Source: CAYHPY01 sp964358485
GTDB lineage: Bacteria > Elusimicrobiota > Elusimicrobia > UBA1565 > UBA9628
Direction: 5' to 3'
NCBI GenBank assembly: GCA_964358485.1
Contig: CAYHPY010000051.1
Location: 1-24,832 of the forward strand
DNA: 24,832 bases
Both the position numbers and the translations under genes were made by a program. Below, in pieces: positions 7,885 through 16,502 of the stretch (positions are counted from its first letter, which is position 1; each line of letters begins with the position of its first letter). Under the pieces are notes generated by a model that saw nothing but the letters and a program-made list of their open reading frames with translations, was not told the DNA's origin and searched no databases.

Positions 7885-8892
7885 GTGAACTCCCTGCAGG
7901 AGGCGTTGCTTCGGCGCTTTTTCATCGAGACGACGAAAGCCGTCGTCCTGATCGACGCCGAAGGCAAGATCGGGCTTTGGAGCGCGGGGGCGGCTTCCCT
8001 GTTCTCCAAGGGCGCGGTCGAGATGGACGGGCGTCCCGCCGCCGAACTTTTTCACGCCCCCGCCGAAGCGGAAGCCCTCCTGAAATCGGCGGCCCGAGCC
8101 GGCGTTCTGACCGGGGCGCCCGCGCTGCTCCGCATCAAGGAAGGTTCCGTCCGCGCCCTCCTGGGCGCCGAAGCCCTCGGCAAGCCCGGCGGCATGCTGT
8201 TGACCTTCTCTCCCGCCTCCGAAGGCGCCGCCGCGCCCTCCCCCGCCGCCCTCAAGGCGCTGGGACGGCAGGCCGCCTTGGGCAGGATGACGGCCGCCTT
8301 CGCGCACGACATCCGCACCCCCCTGCACGTAATCGCCTCGACGGCGGAAACCCTTCCGGGGGAGAGCGGGGAGTTGATCTTGCGCAGCGCGCGCTGCGCG
8401 GCGGACCGCGCCGAGGCCCTGATGTCGTTTGCCCGGCTCGGCGCGCTGACCCTGCGGCCCGGCTCGGTGGAGGCGGTATTCAAGCGCGCCCTCTCCCTGC
8501 TGGAAAAAGAGTGCGCCAAGCGTTCCATCCGTGTAAAGAAGGAATTCGGCGACTGCGCCCAGATCCGCCTGGACCCCCACCACCTCCAAGGGGTCTTCCA
8601 TAATTTGATTCTCAACGCGATGGAGGCCCTGCCCCAGGGCGGGACCCTCACCGCGGCCGCCGGAGGGGGAAAACAACCCTGGGCCGCGGTCGCCGACACG
8701 GGAGAAGGAATCCCTCCGGAACTGCTCAAGCGCCTGGAAACGCCGTTTGTCACCACCAAGGCCGGAGGAACCGGCCTCGGTCTTTACCTCTCCCGTGAAA
8801 TCCTGGCCGACCACGGGGCCACCCTGTCCCTGACTTCCCGGCCGGGCCGCGGAACCGAAGCCCGGATCCGGTTCCCTCGCGCGGATCAATAA
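7885..8892 (+). CDS. Soluble PAS-domain sensor histidine kinase (NtrB/AtoS-like)
   Basis: The 335-aa product has no membrane segment. An N-terminal PAS-like domain (about 8-110, FFIETTKAVVLIDAEGKIGLW) is followed by a HisKA dimerisation domain with phospho-accepting His141 in FAHDIRTPLHVI. A HATPase_c domain completes it: N-box NLILNAMEALPQGG (240-253), G1 DTGEGIP (271-277), F-box TPFVTTK and G2 GGTGLGL (294-300). The set is complete, so it should autophosphorylate. I chose GTG 7885 because the promoter excludes earlier starts and PAS homology begins soon after. It is the first gene of the cassette, 69 nt before the LysM gene, with no receiver of its own. The receiver encoded at 16495 is the obvious candidate partner (inference). 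Confidence 0.88.
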   Translation: MNSLQEALLRRFFIETTKAVVLIDAEGKIGLWSAGAASLFSKGAVEMDGRPAAELFHAPAEAEALLKSAARAGVLTGAPALLRIKEGSVRALLGAEALGKPGGMLLTFSPASEGAAAPSPAALKALGRQAALGRMTAAFAHDIRTPLHVIASTAETLPGESGELILRSARCAADRAEALMSFARLGALTLRPGSVEAVFKRALSLLEKECAKRSIRVKKEFGDCAQIRLDPHHLQGVFHNLILNAMEALPQGGTLTAAAGGGKQPWAAVADTGEGIPPELLKRLETPFVTTKAGGTGLGLYLSREILADHGATLSLTSRPGRGTEARIRFPRADQ

Positions 8893-8961
8893 TTTCGTAA
8901 TAATATCCCGTTATATTTCTTGTCGGGCGCGCCTGCCGAGGCCGCGCGGGGAGCCAATGGC

Positions 8962-9708
8962 ATGATAAGCAGGCGCTTGATCCTGACGGCCGCGCTCGGA
9001 TTCATTCTCAGCGGCCGCGCCGTCGCCGGCGCGGCGATGCTCGAATTCCAGGGACAGCTTCAAGACGCCGCGGGCCGGGGCCTTTCCGGAACCTACCTCC
9101 TGGACTTTGTCCTTTTCGATTCGCCCGTCGGGGGATCCGAGCTTTGGCGGGAGTCGATATACGTCCAATCCGACAAAGGAATCTACCGCGCCCAACTGGG
9201 CCGGGTCAAGCCGATCCCCTCCGAGAACCTGCGGGGCACCTACCGCATCGAGGCCGTGCCCCCGGCCGCGACCGGCTGGATCGCCCGCAGTCTCGGCTCG
9301 CAAACCCAGGCCGCGGCTCCCGCCGAGGCCCCCCGCCCGGCCCCGGTGGAAGCGGCCCGCCCCTCTCCCCCGCCGGTCGAAGCCGCCCCGGCCCCCGCGA
9401 CCATCGCATCGCCCGAACCCGCTCCGGCGCCCGCGGTTTCCCGGGGGGAAGATGAGCTGGAGCGTCTGCGCCGGGAGCTGGAATCCACCCGCTCGGAGCT
9501 GGACCGGCGCAAAACCCAGCCCGCGGCCTTGCCCGCCGTGTACCAGGTGCGGCCCGGCGACACCCTGAGAAGCGTCGCGGAAAAGCTTTACGGAAACCCG
9601 GAACGCTGGACCGACCTTTATCAAGCCAACGATGACCGCGTCCTGCGGGGCGGAGAACTCACCCCCGGCCAGCGGCTGATCGTGCCTCGCGGCGGCCAAG
9701 CTCCATGA
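8962..9708 (+). CDS. Secreted LysM-domain protein
   Basis: The product has 248 aa from the ATG at 8962, which has GGGGAG 8 nt upstream. The signal peptide is MISRRLILTAALGFILSGRAVAGA. Residues of about 26-95 (LEFQGQLQDAAGRGLSGTYLLDFVLFD...) resemble a beta-rich domain common in secreted bacterial proteins (pattern: YQGxLxDxxGxPLxGxYxLxFxLYD). A Pro/Ala linker (about 115-165), a short charged helix (ELERLRRELESTRSELDRR) and a C-terminal LysM (about 193-243, YQVRPGDTLRSVAEKLYGNP) follow. LysM normally binds peptidoglycan. The stop overlaps the start of the giant coiled-coil kinase (ATGA), so the two are translationally coupled. An AT-rich stretch with TATATT at 8912-8917 could add an internal promoter. 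The LysM is confident; the role in signalling is inferred from position. Confidence 0.88.
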   Translation: MISRRLILTAALGFILSGRAVAGAAMLEFQGQLQDAAGRGLSGTYLLDFVLFDSPVGGSELWRESIYVQSDKGIYRAQLGRVKPIPSENLRGTYRIEAVPPAATGWIARSLGSQTQAAAPAEAPRPAPVEAARPSPPPVEAAPAPATIASPEPAPAPAVSRGEDELERLRRELESTRSELDRRKTQPAALPAVYQVRPGDTLRSVAEKLYGNPERWTDLYQANDDRVLRGGELTPGQRLIVPRGGQAP

Positions 9709-12700
9709 ACCCCTGGGACGAACAGGCCTTCAAGGAGATCAACGATCTCGACGCGGCCCGTTTGGCGCTGAGGGGGGCCTTGGCCACCATCCGGGATCTT
9801 CAGGACCTAAATCTCCGGGTCAAAGGCCAAGTCCAAGACGAACAATCCAAGGTCAAGCAGGTCGAAGCCGCCGTCCTCGAGCTCAAGAGCCAAAACGACC
9901 GCCTTAAAGAGGAAGCCGCGGCCCTGGAAGCCGAGCGCCGGGAGCGCCTGACCGGGGAAGAGCGCTGGAAAAACGCCGAGCGCCTCAAGGTCCGGGAAGA
10001 GGAAAAGGCGCGCCTCGAGGCGGCCCGCGTCTCTCTTGAAGAGGAGTTGGTCCGCGTCCGGGCCTCGCTCCAGCGCCTGGCGGAGACTTACCGGACCAAG
10101 GAGTCCGACTGGGAGCAGATCCGCCGCCGGCTGGAAGAGCGGGAAGGCGAGCTGGTGTCCAGCCAGCGGGAGAAAATCGAGCTGGCCGACCGGTTCCACC
10201 GGGATGCCGAGCTTTTGGAGCGCCTGCGCGAGCAGCGGGATCTTGAAATCGGGGCAACCTTGGAGGGCCGCCGCCTGGACCTGGAGTCCCGGGAGCGCGA
10301 AATCTCCCAACTCCGCCACGCCAACGAAAATCTTCAAAAAGCCGCCGCCCAGGCCGGCCTGGAATTGGAAAACCGGGTCCGGGAACGGGAAGAGCGCCTT
10401 ATTAAGGAATACCGGATCAAGGAACAGACCTTGGCCGAGCAATTTTCCCGCCGGCAGGCCGAAATGGAAGCCTCGTGGAGCGAACTGGAGAACGGCCTCT
10501 GGAAAAAAACCAAGGACGCCCGGGAAAAGCTGGACCAAGCCTCCGCTCTTCAGTTCCAGGAACGGGAGCAATCCCTCATCGCCCGGGCCCAGGAATTGGA
10601 AGCCGCTTTCGAAACGCGCAAGGCCGCCCTGGAGGGGGAAACCGCCCGGCGGATCGGCGAAGCCGAGGCGCGTCTGGCGGAGGCTGAACGCCGCCTCAAG
10701 GACGGAGCGGCGGAGGCCGAGAGAAAACGCATCCAGCTTTTCGCCGCCGAGATCGAAAAAGAGAAGCTCGAGCTCCAGGTCCGCCTGGACGAGCGGGGGC
10801 GGGCCCTGGAGAATGATTGGGCCGAGCGCCGGGCTCAGCTCGACCGCCGGGCCGAGGATCTTGACCGCGACGACCTTTCCCGCAAGGCTCTCTCCGCCGA
10901 GGAAAAGGCGCGCATGGAAGCCGATCTCATCCGCCGCCAGGATGAGTTTACCTCCCGCAAAGCCGCGGAGCTCGAGGCCCGCCACCAAGCCGCCCTCGCC
11001 GACCTCCGGGAAAAAGACCGCTCTCTCTCCGAGGCGCACCGCGCCCGGGAGGCCGACCTCGAGGCGGCGCTCGTCCATAAGCGCAACGAGCTCTTGGAGG
11101 ATTTCAACAAGCGCAAAACCGAATTGCTCGCCCAGCAGGACCGCGCGGCGGCGGCCGAGCGCGAGGCGCTTCAGCGGGAATTCGAAAACCGGACCCGCGC
11201 CCTGGAAGACTCCTTGCGGGCCAAGACGGCCGAAATCGATCGGGAAAAGGCCGCCCATGAGAACCAATATCGGGAATGGAAGGCCAGCCATCTCGCCGAG
11301 TACGCGGAACGCTCCAAGGAGCTCGAGCGCCAGGCCGACATCCGCCAGCAGGAGTCGGTGCGGAGTTTCGAAGCCGCCTTGGAGGGCGAACGCCGGTCCT
11401 TCCGCCAGGAAGCCGAGAAGACCCGCCAGCAGTACGAGCTCCAGCTCCACCGGGCCGAAGAGGAATTCTTCGCCAAGGCCCGCGCCGTCAAACTGGAATA
11501 CGACTGCATGGAGCGGGACCTGAGGCAGGCCTGGGAACGGCGCCACGCGGAGGAAGCCGAGCGGCAGAAGGCCCTTTTGGACGAAACCCGCGCCACCGGC
11601 GAAAAACGCCTGGCCGTCCAGGGGGAGCACGCCGAAAACGAGAAGGCGCGGCTCAAGGCCGAGCACTCCGCCCAGCTTCAGGCCGCCAAGGAAGCGGCCC
11701 AGACCGAGCGGATCGCGGTCGAAAACGAGTCGGCCAAGCGCGCGCTTTCAGTCGCGGAACTGGCCGAGAAGCTCAAGCAGGCCCAGGTCGAGCACGAAGC
11801 CCTTTGGCAGGATCTCTGGTCGCGTGAAAAAGGTTGGGAGAAGGAACGCCAAGCCCTGGAGGAGCGGGGCAAGACGCACGAGGCCGAGCGCGAACGGCGC
11901 TACCTGGAGCTCGAAAAATCCCTCCACGAGCTTTGGACGAAGAAGGAATCCGAATACATCTCCGCCCACCAGGCCGCCTTGGAGTCCCAGCACGCCCGCT
12001 TTCTGGCCGACATCACCAAGCGCGAGGAGGCCCACCGAGAGCAGTTCGAGGCCTGGAAGGCCGAGAGCGGCGCGGCCCAGGAGGCCGAGAAGGCCGAATG
12101 GATGGACCGACAGCGCCGCTCTTTGATCGCCGAAGGCGAGCGCCTCCGGGCCGACGCCCAGCGGCACCTGGAGGCCCTCAACGCCGAGGCCCGTTCCAAG
12201 GAGGAGGATCTCAATAAACGCCGCGCCGCCCTGGAGGAACACCACCGGCGCCGCGAGTCCGAGATCAACGACCGTTGGACCAAGAAGGAGGCCGAACTGG
12301 GCCGCGCCCAATCGGCCGAGATCGAGCGCCTGCACGCGGAGCTCGACGCCCGCCTGCGGGAGCGCGAGCATTCCCTCAGCGAGAGCTATCGGGCGTTGGA
12401 AGCCGAGCTCCAGGCCAATTGGGGCAACAAGGAAGAGGCCCTCAAGAAGACGGCCGAAGCCCGGCTCAAGAACGAACTGTCCCTCCTTGAAAAACAGGCC
12501 GCCGAAAAGGCCGCCAAGCGGGAGGCGGAATTCGAGCTGCGCAAGGAGGCCATTCTCGACGCCGAACGCGAGGACCTGCGGCGCGAATGGGAACGCAAGG
12601 CGCTGGAAACGGAACAGCGCAAAGCCGCCCTCGAGATCGAATATCGGGACAAGCTTTCCAAGCAGGACCAGGCCTTCCTGGAGCGCCAACGGGCGGCGGA

Positions 12701-15700
12701 CCGGGAATGGAAGGCGCGGGAAACCCAGCTTCAGGAAAGCCTGGAGGGCGAGCGGGAAGCCTACCGGGCCCGCCTGAAATACGAGCTGGACCGCGTGCGC
12801 GCCGACGCCGACGCGCGCATGCGGGAAAAAGACCTCGCCCTGGAGGCCGAAAAGGAACGCTTCCGGGCCGAGGCCAAGGACGCCGAGGCCCGGATCCACG
12901 CGGAGCTGGCCGAGGAGAACGCCCGCTGGGTGGAAGGCCAGAAACGAATCATGCTGGTCGAGCGGGAGAATCAGAGGGTCGAACACGAGCGCCTGCTGGC
13001 ATCGGCCGCGGCCGATTTCAAGCTCAAGGAGGAAGAACTCCTCAAGCGCCGCGACGCCGTCGAATCTCGCCTGCGCCGCCGCGAGGCGGAGATCCAGGAG
13101 GAGCACCGCCTCAAGGAACGCGCCTTCGTGGAAAGCCAACAGGGCCTGCTGGCCTCGGAACGGACCGCCCTGGACAAGATGTATTCCAACCGGGAAAAAT
13201 CCCTGCATGAGCGCTACCTTTCCTTGGAGACGGAACTCCGGGATTCGTGGGCCCAAAAAGAAGCCCTCCTCAAAATAGAGACCGACCAGCGCCTCAACGA
13301 GGCGCTGAAGGCCGCCGCGCAATCGGCGGAAGAACTCAAGAGCCGCCTGCAGGACGAGGGCCGCCGGGCTTCGGAAGCCGCCATTGAAAAAGACCGGCTG
13401 GCCTTGAAGGAAGAGTGGGACCGGCGGCGCGCCGAGCTGGAATCCGAGCGTCTCCAGCAGGACTCGCAGCGCGCGGAAACCGTCGACCGGGAACGCAAGG
13501 CGTTCGACCAGGAGCGCAAACAAACTCTGTCGTCCCTCGATAAACGCCGGGGCGATTTGGACCGGGAATACCAAAACCTCAAGGAACAGTTGGCCAAGCA
13601 GGAAGCCGAGCGCCAGGCCGCCTTGGAAAACGAGCGGCGGTCCCTCGAAAGCCTTCGCCTGGAGCTTCAAGCCGAGGCCGCCGCCCGCAAAAACCGCCTG
13701 GCCGCCCAGGAAGCGGAGGCCGAACGCGCCCTGCGGGGCCGCGCGGCGGAATTGGAAGCCGTCCACGACGCCCGGCTGGCCGAACTCGACCGGGCCTTCC
13801 AGGAAAAAGCCAAGCTCGCCGAGAAGGAGCGCCAGGAGGCCGCCGTGGCCGCTTCCCGCAAAGAAGCCGAACGGACCTCGATTTTGGAGCGGGAACGCGC
13901 CGAGGCCGCCCAAGGCCTGGAGGAGGGTCGGAAACGGCTGGAAATCGAGCGCGCGGAACACGAGGCCGCCCACCGGGCCCGGGCCGCCGCCCTCGATGAG
14001 GACTTCCGCCGCAAGGAAGCCGAGGCCCGGGCGCTGGCCGCCCGCCGGGATTCCGAACGCCTCGGAGAAGCCGAACGCTTGCGCCAGGAGTTGGACCGCA
14101 AGGCCCTGGAACTGCGCGCCGATTTCGAGTCCCGCCGGCAGGTCCTGGAAAACGAGAGGCTCTCCCTGCAATCGCTCTTCGAACAGCGGGAGCGCCAGCG
14201 CGCCTCCGCGATGGACGAGGACCGGGCGCGCCTGGCCAAGGCCATGGAGGACAAGGCCCGGGAGCTCGAGGATTCCTACCGCAGCCGCGCCCAGGCCCTT
14301 GCCCGGGAAGAAGCCCGGCTCGAGGAAGAACTGCTCGTCAAGAGCCAGGAACTGGAGAACACCCGCGCTTCCCTGCAGGCCTCCATGCGCGAGCGGACCG
14401 CGGCCCTCGAAAAAGAGGCTCAAGCCGCGGCCCAAGCCGCCGCGGAGGAGGCGGCCCGGCAAAAGGACTCGCTTGAGAAGCAATTTCAGGCCCGCGAGCA
14501 GGAAGCCAAACGGGATTGGGCCGCCAAAGCCGAGACTCTGGCCAAGGAGCGCGAGGCGTTGGAGAAAGAGGCCCGGGCCCGCGAGGAGCGGATCTCCGTC
14601 CGCCTGCACGAGGCCGAATTGCGCAAGGCCGAGTTGGAAGGCCAATTCCGTGAGCGGACCGGCGCTCTGGAAGCGGCGTTCCAACGCAAGGAAACCGAGC
14701 TCAAGGCCCAGGCCGCCCTGCGCGACTCCGAGAGAGATGCCGCCGCCTCCCGGGACGCCCGCCAATTAGAAACGGCCATGAAGCTCCTGCGCGAGGAGCA
14801 AGAGAAGTTCCGCTTGGACACCGAAAGGGCCCGTTCCGCGGCCGAAGAGTTGGCGGCCGGCCGGGAGGCCGAACGGGAGCGGACCTTGGCCCAGGAACGC
14901 GAACGCCTGGAGACGGCTTGGAAGGAACTCCACGCCGACCTTGAAAACGGCCGCAAGGAATTGGAACGCGAGCGAGCCGCCGTCGAGTCCCAGGCCGCCC
15001 GGGCCCGCGAGGCCGCCGAACTCGCCCGGACCGAACTGGAAGCGGCCCACCGGGAAAAAGAAGTCGCCCTGGAGGTCTCCTTGTCCCGCCGCTCCGCGGA
15101 ACTCCAGGCCCAATACGCCCAGCGCGAGAAACTGCGGGAGGAGCAGGCCGCCTCACGGCTGCGGGAAACCGAATTGGCCCGGGCCGCCCAGGAAAGCCTT
15201 TTCGCCGAAAAGGAGAAACAACTGCGCCGGGAGCTCGAGTCCCGCGAGGCTGAACTGGCCCAGGACGCGGCCCGCAAGGACGACGGCCGGGACGCCACCC
15301 TCCGCGAGGAACGGGCGCGCCTGGAAAAGGCCTGGAAAGAGCTGCACGCCGGGCTGGAAAAACAGCGCGCCGAGCTCGACAAGGCCCGCCTCTCCATGGA
15401 AGCATCTTTCCGGGAGAAGGCCGCCGCCCAGGAGAGCCTCCTCGCCGAGCGGCGGGCCGATCAGGAAGAGGCCTCGGCCCGCCGCTTGGCGGAGCTCGAG
15501 GCCGACCTCGAAAAGCAAAAATCCCTCATCGAGGGTGAGAAGGCCGAGCGGGAGGAAGAGCGACGGCGCGAGGACAGCGACGCCCGCCGCCGCGAGAAGG
15601 AGCAAACCGAGGCCCTGGAAAAGGCCCACCACCAATTGGCGGCCCGGCAGGCCGCGGCCGTCGAGCGCGTCCGCAAGGAAGCCGAGCGCCGGCTGTCGGA

Positions 15701-16502
15701 GGCCCAACGGCGCGCCAAGGCCCGCGAGGAATCCCTCCGCGCCGAATACGAGGCCCGAATCAAAGAAGCGGAGCGCGCCCAGGCCGAGCTGGAACGGGAG
15801 AACGAGGAATTGCAGGCCAAGCCCTCTGTCTCCGCCTTGAAAGAATCGGACCTGACCGACCTGGTCTTCGGGATCGCCCACCAGATGAGAAATCCCATGG
15901 CCATCGTCCGCAGCCTGGCCGAAGGGCGCCTGGACCGCCCGGCGATCCCCGCCGGCGAAAAGCAGGCCCTCGAGGCGATCCTGCGCGCCGTCAAAGGTTT
16001 GGGCGGCCGCCTGGAGGAATTGATCGATTTCACCAAGCCGATGACCGTCCGCTTGGAAGCCTATTCCCCGGCGTCCCTTCTGGAAAAGATCGCCGCGGAA
16101 ATCCAAGCCCGTTCCCGGACCCAGGGAGTCAAGGTGCTCGTCGAGGCCGAGGAAGGCCTCCCCGAATACCGGCTCGACGCCGAACGCATGAGAGAGGCCC
16201 TCCTCAACGTCGCCGTCAATGCCTTGGAGGCGATGCCCCAGGGAGGGACCCTCCGGCTCGGCGCCCGGCGCGGCGAGGCAGGAGCGCTCATGCTGGAGGC
16301 CGAAGACACCGGCCCCGGAGTGCCTCCCGAGCACCACGGGGAGATCGGCCGTCCCTTTTTCTCGATGAAGCAGGGCTCGGCGGGCCTTGGGCTGGCCATC
16401 GTCAAGCGCGTCGCCGCGGCCCACGGCGGCGAGGTTTCGTTCTCGAGCCCCAAGGGCAAGGGGTTGAAAGTCACGATCCGGTTGGGAGGAGTTCATGGCT
16501 GA
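9705..16502 (+). CDS. Giant coiled-coil histidine kinase (2265 aa)
   Basis: Residues of about 10-2035 are almost uninterrupted Glu/Lys/Arg/Ala/Leu-rich coiled coil without membrane helix, signal peptide or obvious globular insert; prolines are almost absent. Trp residues recur through it (for example LHELWTKKE, LQANWGNKE, LRDSWAQKE, TAWKELHAD). The C-terminal 220 residues are a complete kinase: HisKA with His2059 in FGIAHQMRNPMAIV, N-box NVAVNALEAMPQGG (about 2168), G1 DTGPGVP (about 2201) and G2 GSAGLGLAIV (about 2224). The frame is intact over 6.8 kb. ATG 9705 overlaps the LysM stop, and the stop overlaps the receiver gene by 8 nt, so kinase and receiver are almost certainly partners. A fully extended coil would be near 300 nm (about 0.15 nm per residue). 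Automatic annotation might call it SMC-like, but no ATPase heads or hinge are present. Its role as a cytoskeletal or spatial sensor is inference. Confidence 0.9.
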   Translation: MNPWDEQAFKEINDLDAARLALRGALATIRDLQDLNLRVKGQVQDEQSKVKQVEAAVLELKSQNDRLKEEAAALEAERRERLTGEERWKNAERLKVREEEKARLEAARVSLEEELVRVRASLQRLAETYRTKESDWEQIRRRLEEREGELVSSQREKIELADRFHRDAELLERLREQRDLEIGATLEGRRLDLESREREISQLRHANENLQKAAAQAGLELENRVREREERLIKEYRIKEQTLAEQFSRRQAEMEASWSELENGLWKKTKDAREKLDQASALQFQEREQSLIARAQELEAAFETRKAALEGETARRIGEAEARLAEAERRLKDGAAEAERKRIQLFAAEIEKEKLELQVRLDERGRALENDWAERRAQLDRRAEDLDRDDLSRKALSAEEKARMEADLIRRQDEFTSRKAAELEARHQAALADLREKDRSLSEAHRAREADLEAALVHKRNELLEDFNKRKTELLAQQDRAAAAEREALQREFENRTRALEDSLRAKTAEIDREKAAHENQYREWKASHLAEYAERSKELERQADIRQQESVRSFEAALEGERRSFRQEAEKTRQQYELQLHRAEEEFFAKARAVKLEYDCMERDLRQAWERRHAEEAERQKALLDETRATGEKRLAVQGEHAENEKARLKAEHSAQLQAAKEAAQTERIAVENESAKRALSVAELAEKLKQAQVEHEALWQDLWSREKGWEKERQALEERGKTHEAERERRYLELEKSLHELWTKKESEYISAHQAALESQHARFLADITKREEAHREQFEAWKAESGAAQEAEKAEWMDRQRRSLIAEGERLRADAQRHLEALNAEARSKEEDLNKRRAALEEHHRRRESEINDRWTKKEAELGRAQSAEIERLHAELDARLREREHSLSESYRALEAELQANWGNKEEALKKTAEARLKNELSLLEKQAAEKAAKREAEFELRKEAILDAEREDLRREWERKALETEQRKAALEIEYRDKLSKQDQAFLERQRAADREWKARETQLQESLEGEREAYRARLKYELDRVRADADARMREKDLALEAEKERFRAEAKDAEARIHAELAEENARWVEGQKRIMLVERENQRVEHERLLASAAADFKLKEEELLKRRDAVESRLRRREAEIQEEHRLKERAFVESQQGLLASERTALDKMYSNREKSLHERYLSLETELRDSWAQKEALLKIETDQRLNEALKAAAQSAEELKSRLQDEGRRASEAAIEKDRLALKEEWDRRRAELESERLQQDSQRAETVDRERKAFDQERKQTLSSLDKRRGDLDREYQNLKEQLAKQEAERQAALENERRSLESLRLELQAEAAARKNRLAAQEAEAERALRGRAAELEAVHDARLAELDRAFQEKAKLAEKERQEAAVAASRKEAERTSILERERAEAAQGLEEGRKRLEIERAEHEAAHRARAAALDEDFRRKEAEARALAARRDSERLGEAERLRQELDRKALELRADFESRRQVLENERLSLQSLFEQRERQRASAMDEDRARLAKAMEDKARELEDSYRSRAQALAREEARLEEELLVKSQELENTRASLQASMRERTAALEKEAQAAAQAAAEEAARQKDSLEKQFQAREQEAKRDWAAKAETLAKEREALEKEARAREERISVRLHEAELRKAELEGQFRERTGALEAAFQRKETELKAQAALRDSERDAAASRDARQLETAMKLLREEQEKFRLDTERARSAAEELAAGREAERERTLAQERERLETAWKELHADLENGRKELERERAAVESQAARAREAAELARTELEAAHREKEVALEVSLSRRSAELQAQYAQREKLREEQAASRLRETELARAAQESLFAEKEKQLRRELESREAELAQDAARKDDGRDATLREERARLEKAWKELHAGLEKQRAELDKARLSMEASFREKAAAQESLLAERRADQEEASARRLAELEADLEKQKSLIEGEKAEREEERRREDSDARRREKEQTEALEKAHHQLAARQAAAVERVRKEAERRLSEAQRRAKAREESLRAEYEARIKEAERAQAELERENEELQAKPSVSALKESDLTDLVFGIAHQMRNPMAIVRSLAEGRLDRPAIPAGEKQALEAILRAVKGLGGRLEELIDFTKPMTVRLEAYSPASLLEKIAAEIQARSRTQGVKVLVEAEEGLPEYRLDAERMREALLNVAVNALEAMPQGGTLRLGARRGEAGALMLEAEDTGPGVPPEHHGEIGRPFFSMKQGSAGLGLAIVKRVAAAHGGEVSFSSPKGKGLKVTIRLGGVHG
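12228..13295 (+). repeat. Long-period internal repeat in the coiled coil (offset 276 residues)
   Basis: Residues 842-921 (12228-12467) align without a gap to residues 1118-1197 (13056-13295), with 30 of 80 identical by my count. The pair includes the marker segments SLSESYRALEAELQANWGNK and SLHERYLSLETELRDSWAQK. The gapless match over 80 residues at a fixed offset suggests duplication of a structural unit, although coiled-coil composition inflates identity. Confidence 0.6.
14862..15404 (+). repeat. Internal repeat in the coiled coil (offset 138 residues)
   Basis: Residues 1720-1762 (14862-14990) align without a gap to residues 1858-1900 (15276-15404), with about 22 of 43 identical. They share the core AWKELHA. 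The offset of 138 residues is exactly half of the 276-residue offset seen earlier in the same protein. Confidence 0.6.

Noticed and set aside
7774..8889. Upstream extension of the ParB-like frame to 8889
   Set aside because: The extra 372 codons are antisense to the PAS kinase, low in domain content, and lie upstream of a promoter and ribosome-site candidate.
11748..14765. 1005-codon open frame on the minus strand (and 9807-11666, 15153-16727)
   Set aside because: These are antisense shadows of the coiled-coil gene. GC-rich Glu/Lys/Arg/Ala codons rarely give stops on the opposite strand, and the products (Leu/Gly/Phe-rich) have no recognisable domain.
9705..16502. SMC/Rad50-like chromosome protein
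   Set aside because: Despite the coiled coil there is no Walker A at the N-terminus, no ABC signature and no hinge; the C-terminus is a histidine kinase.
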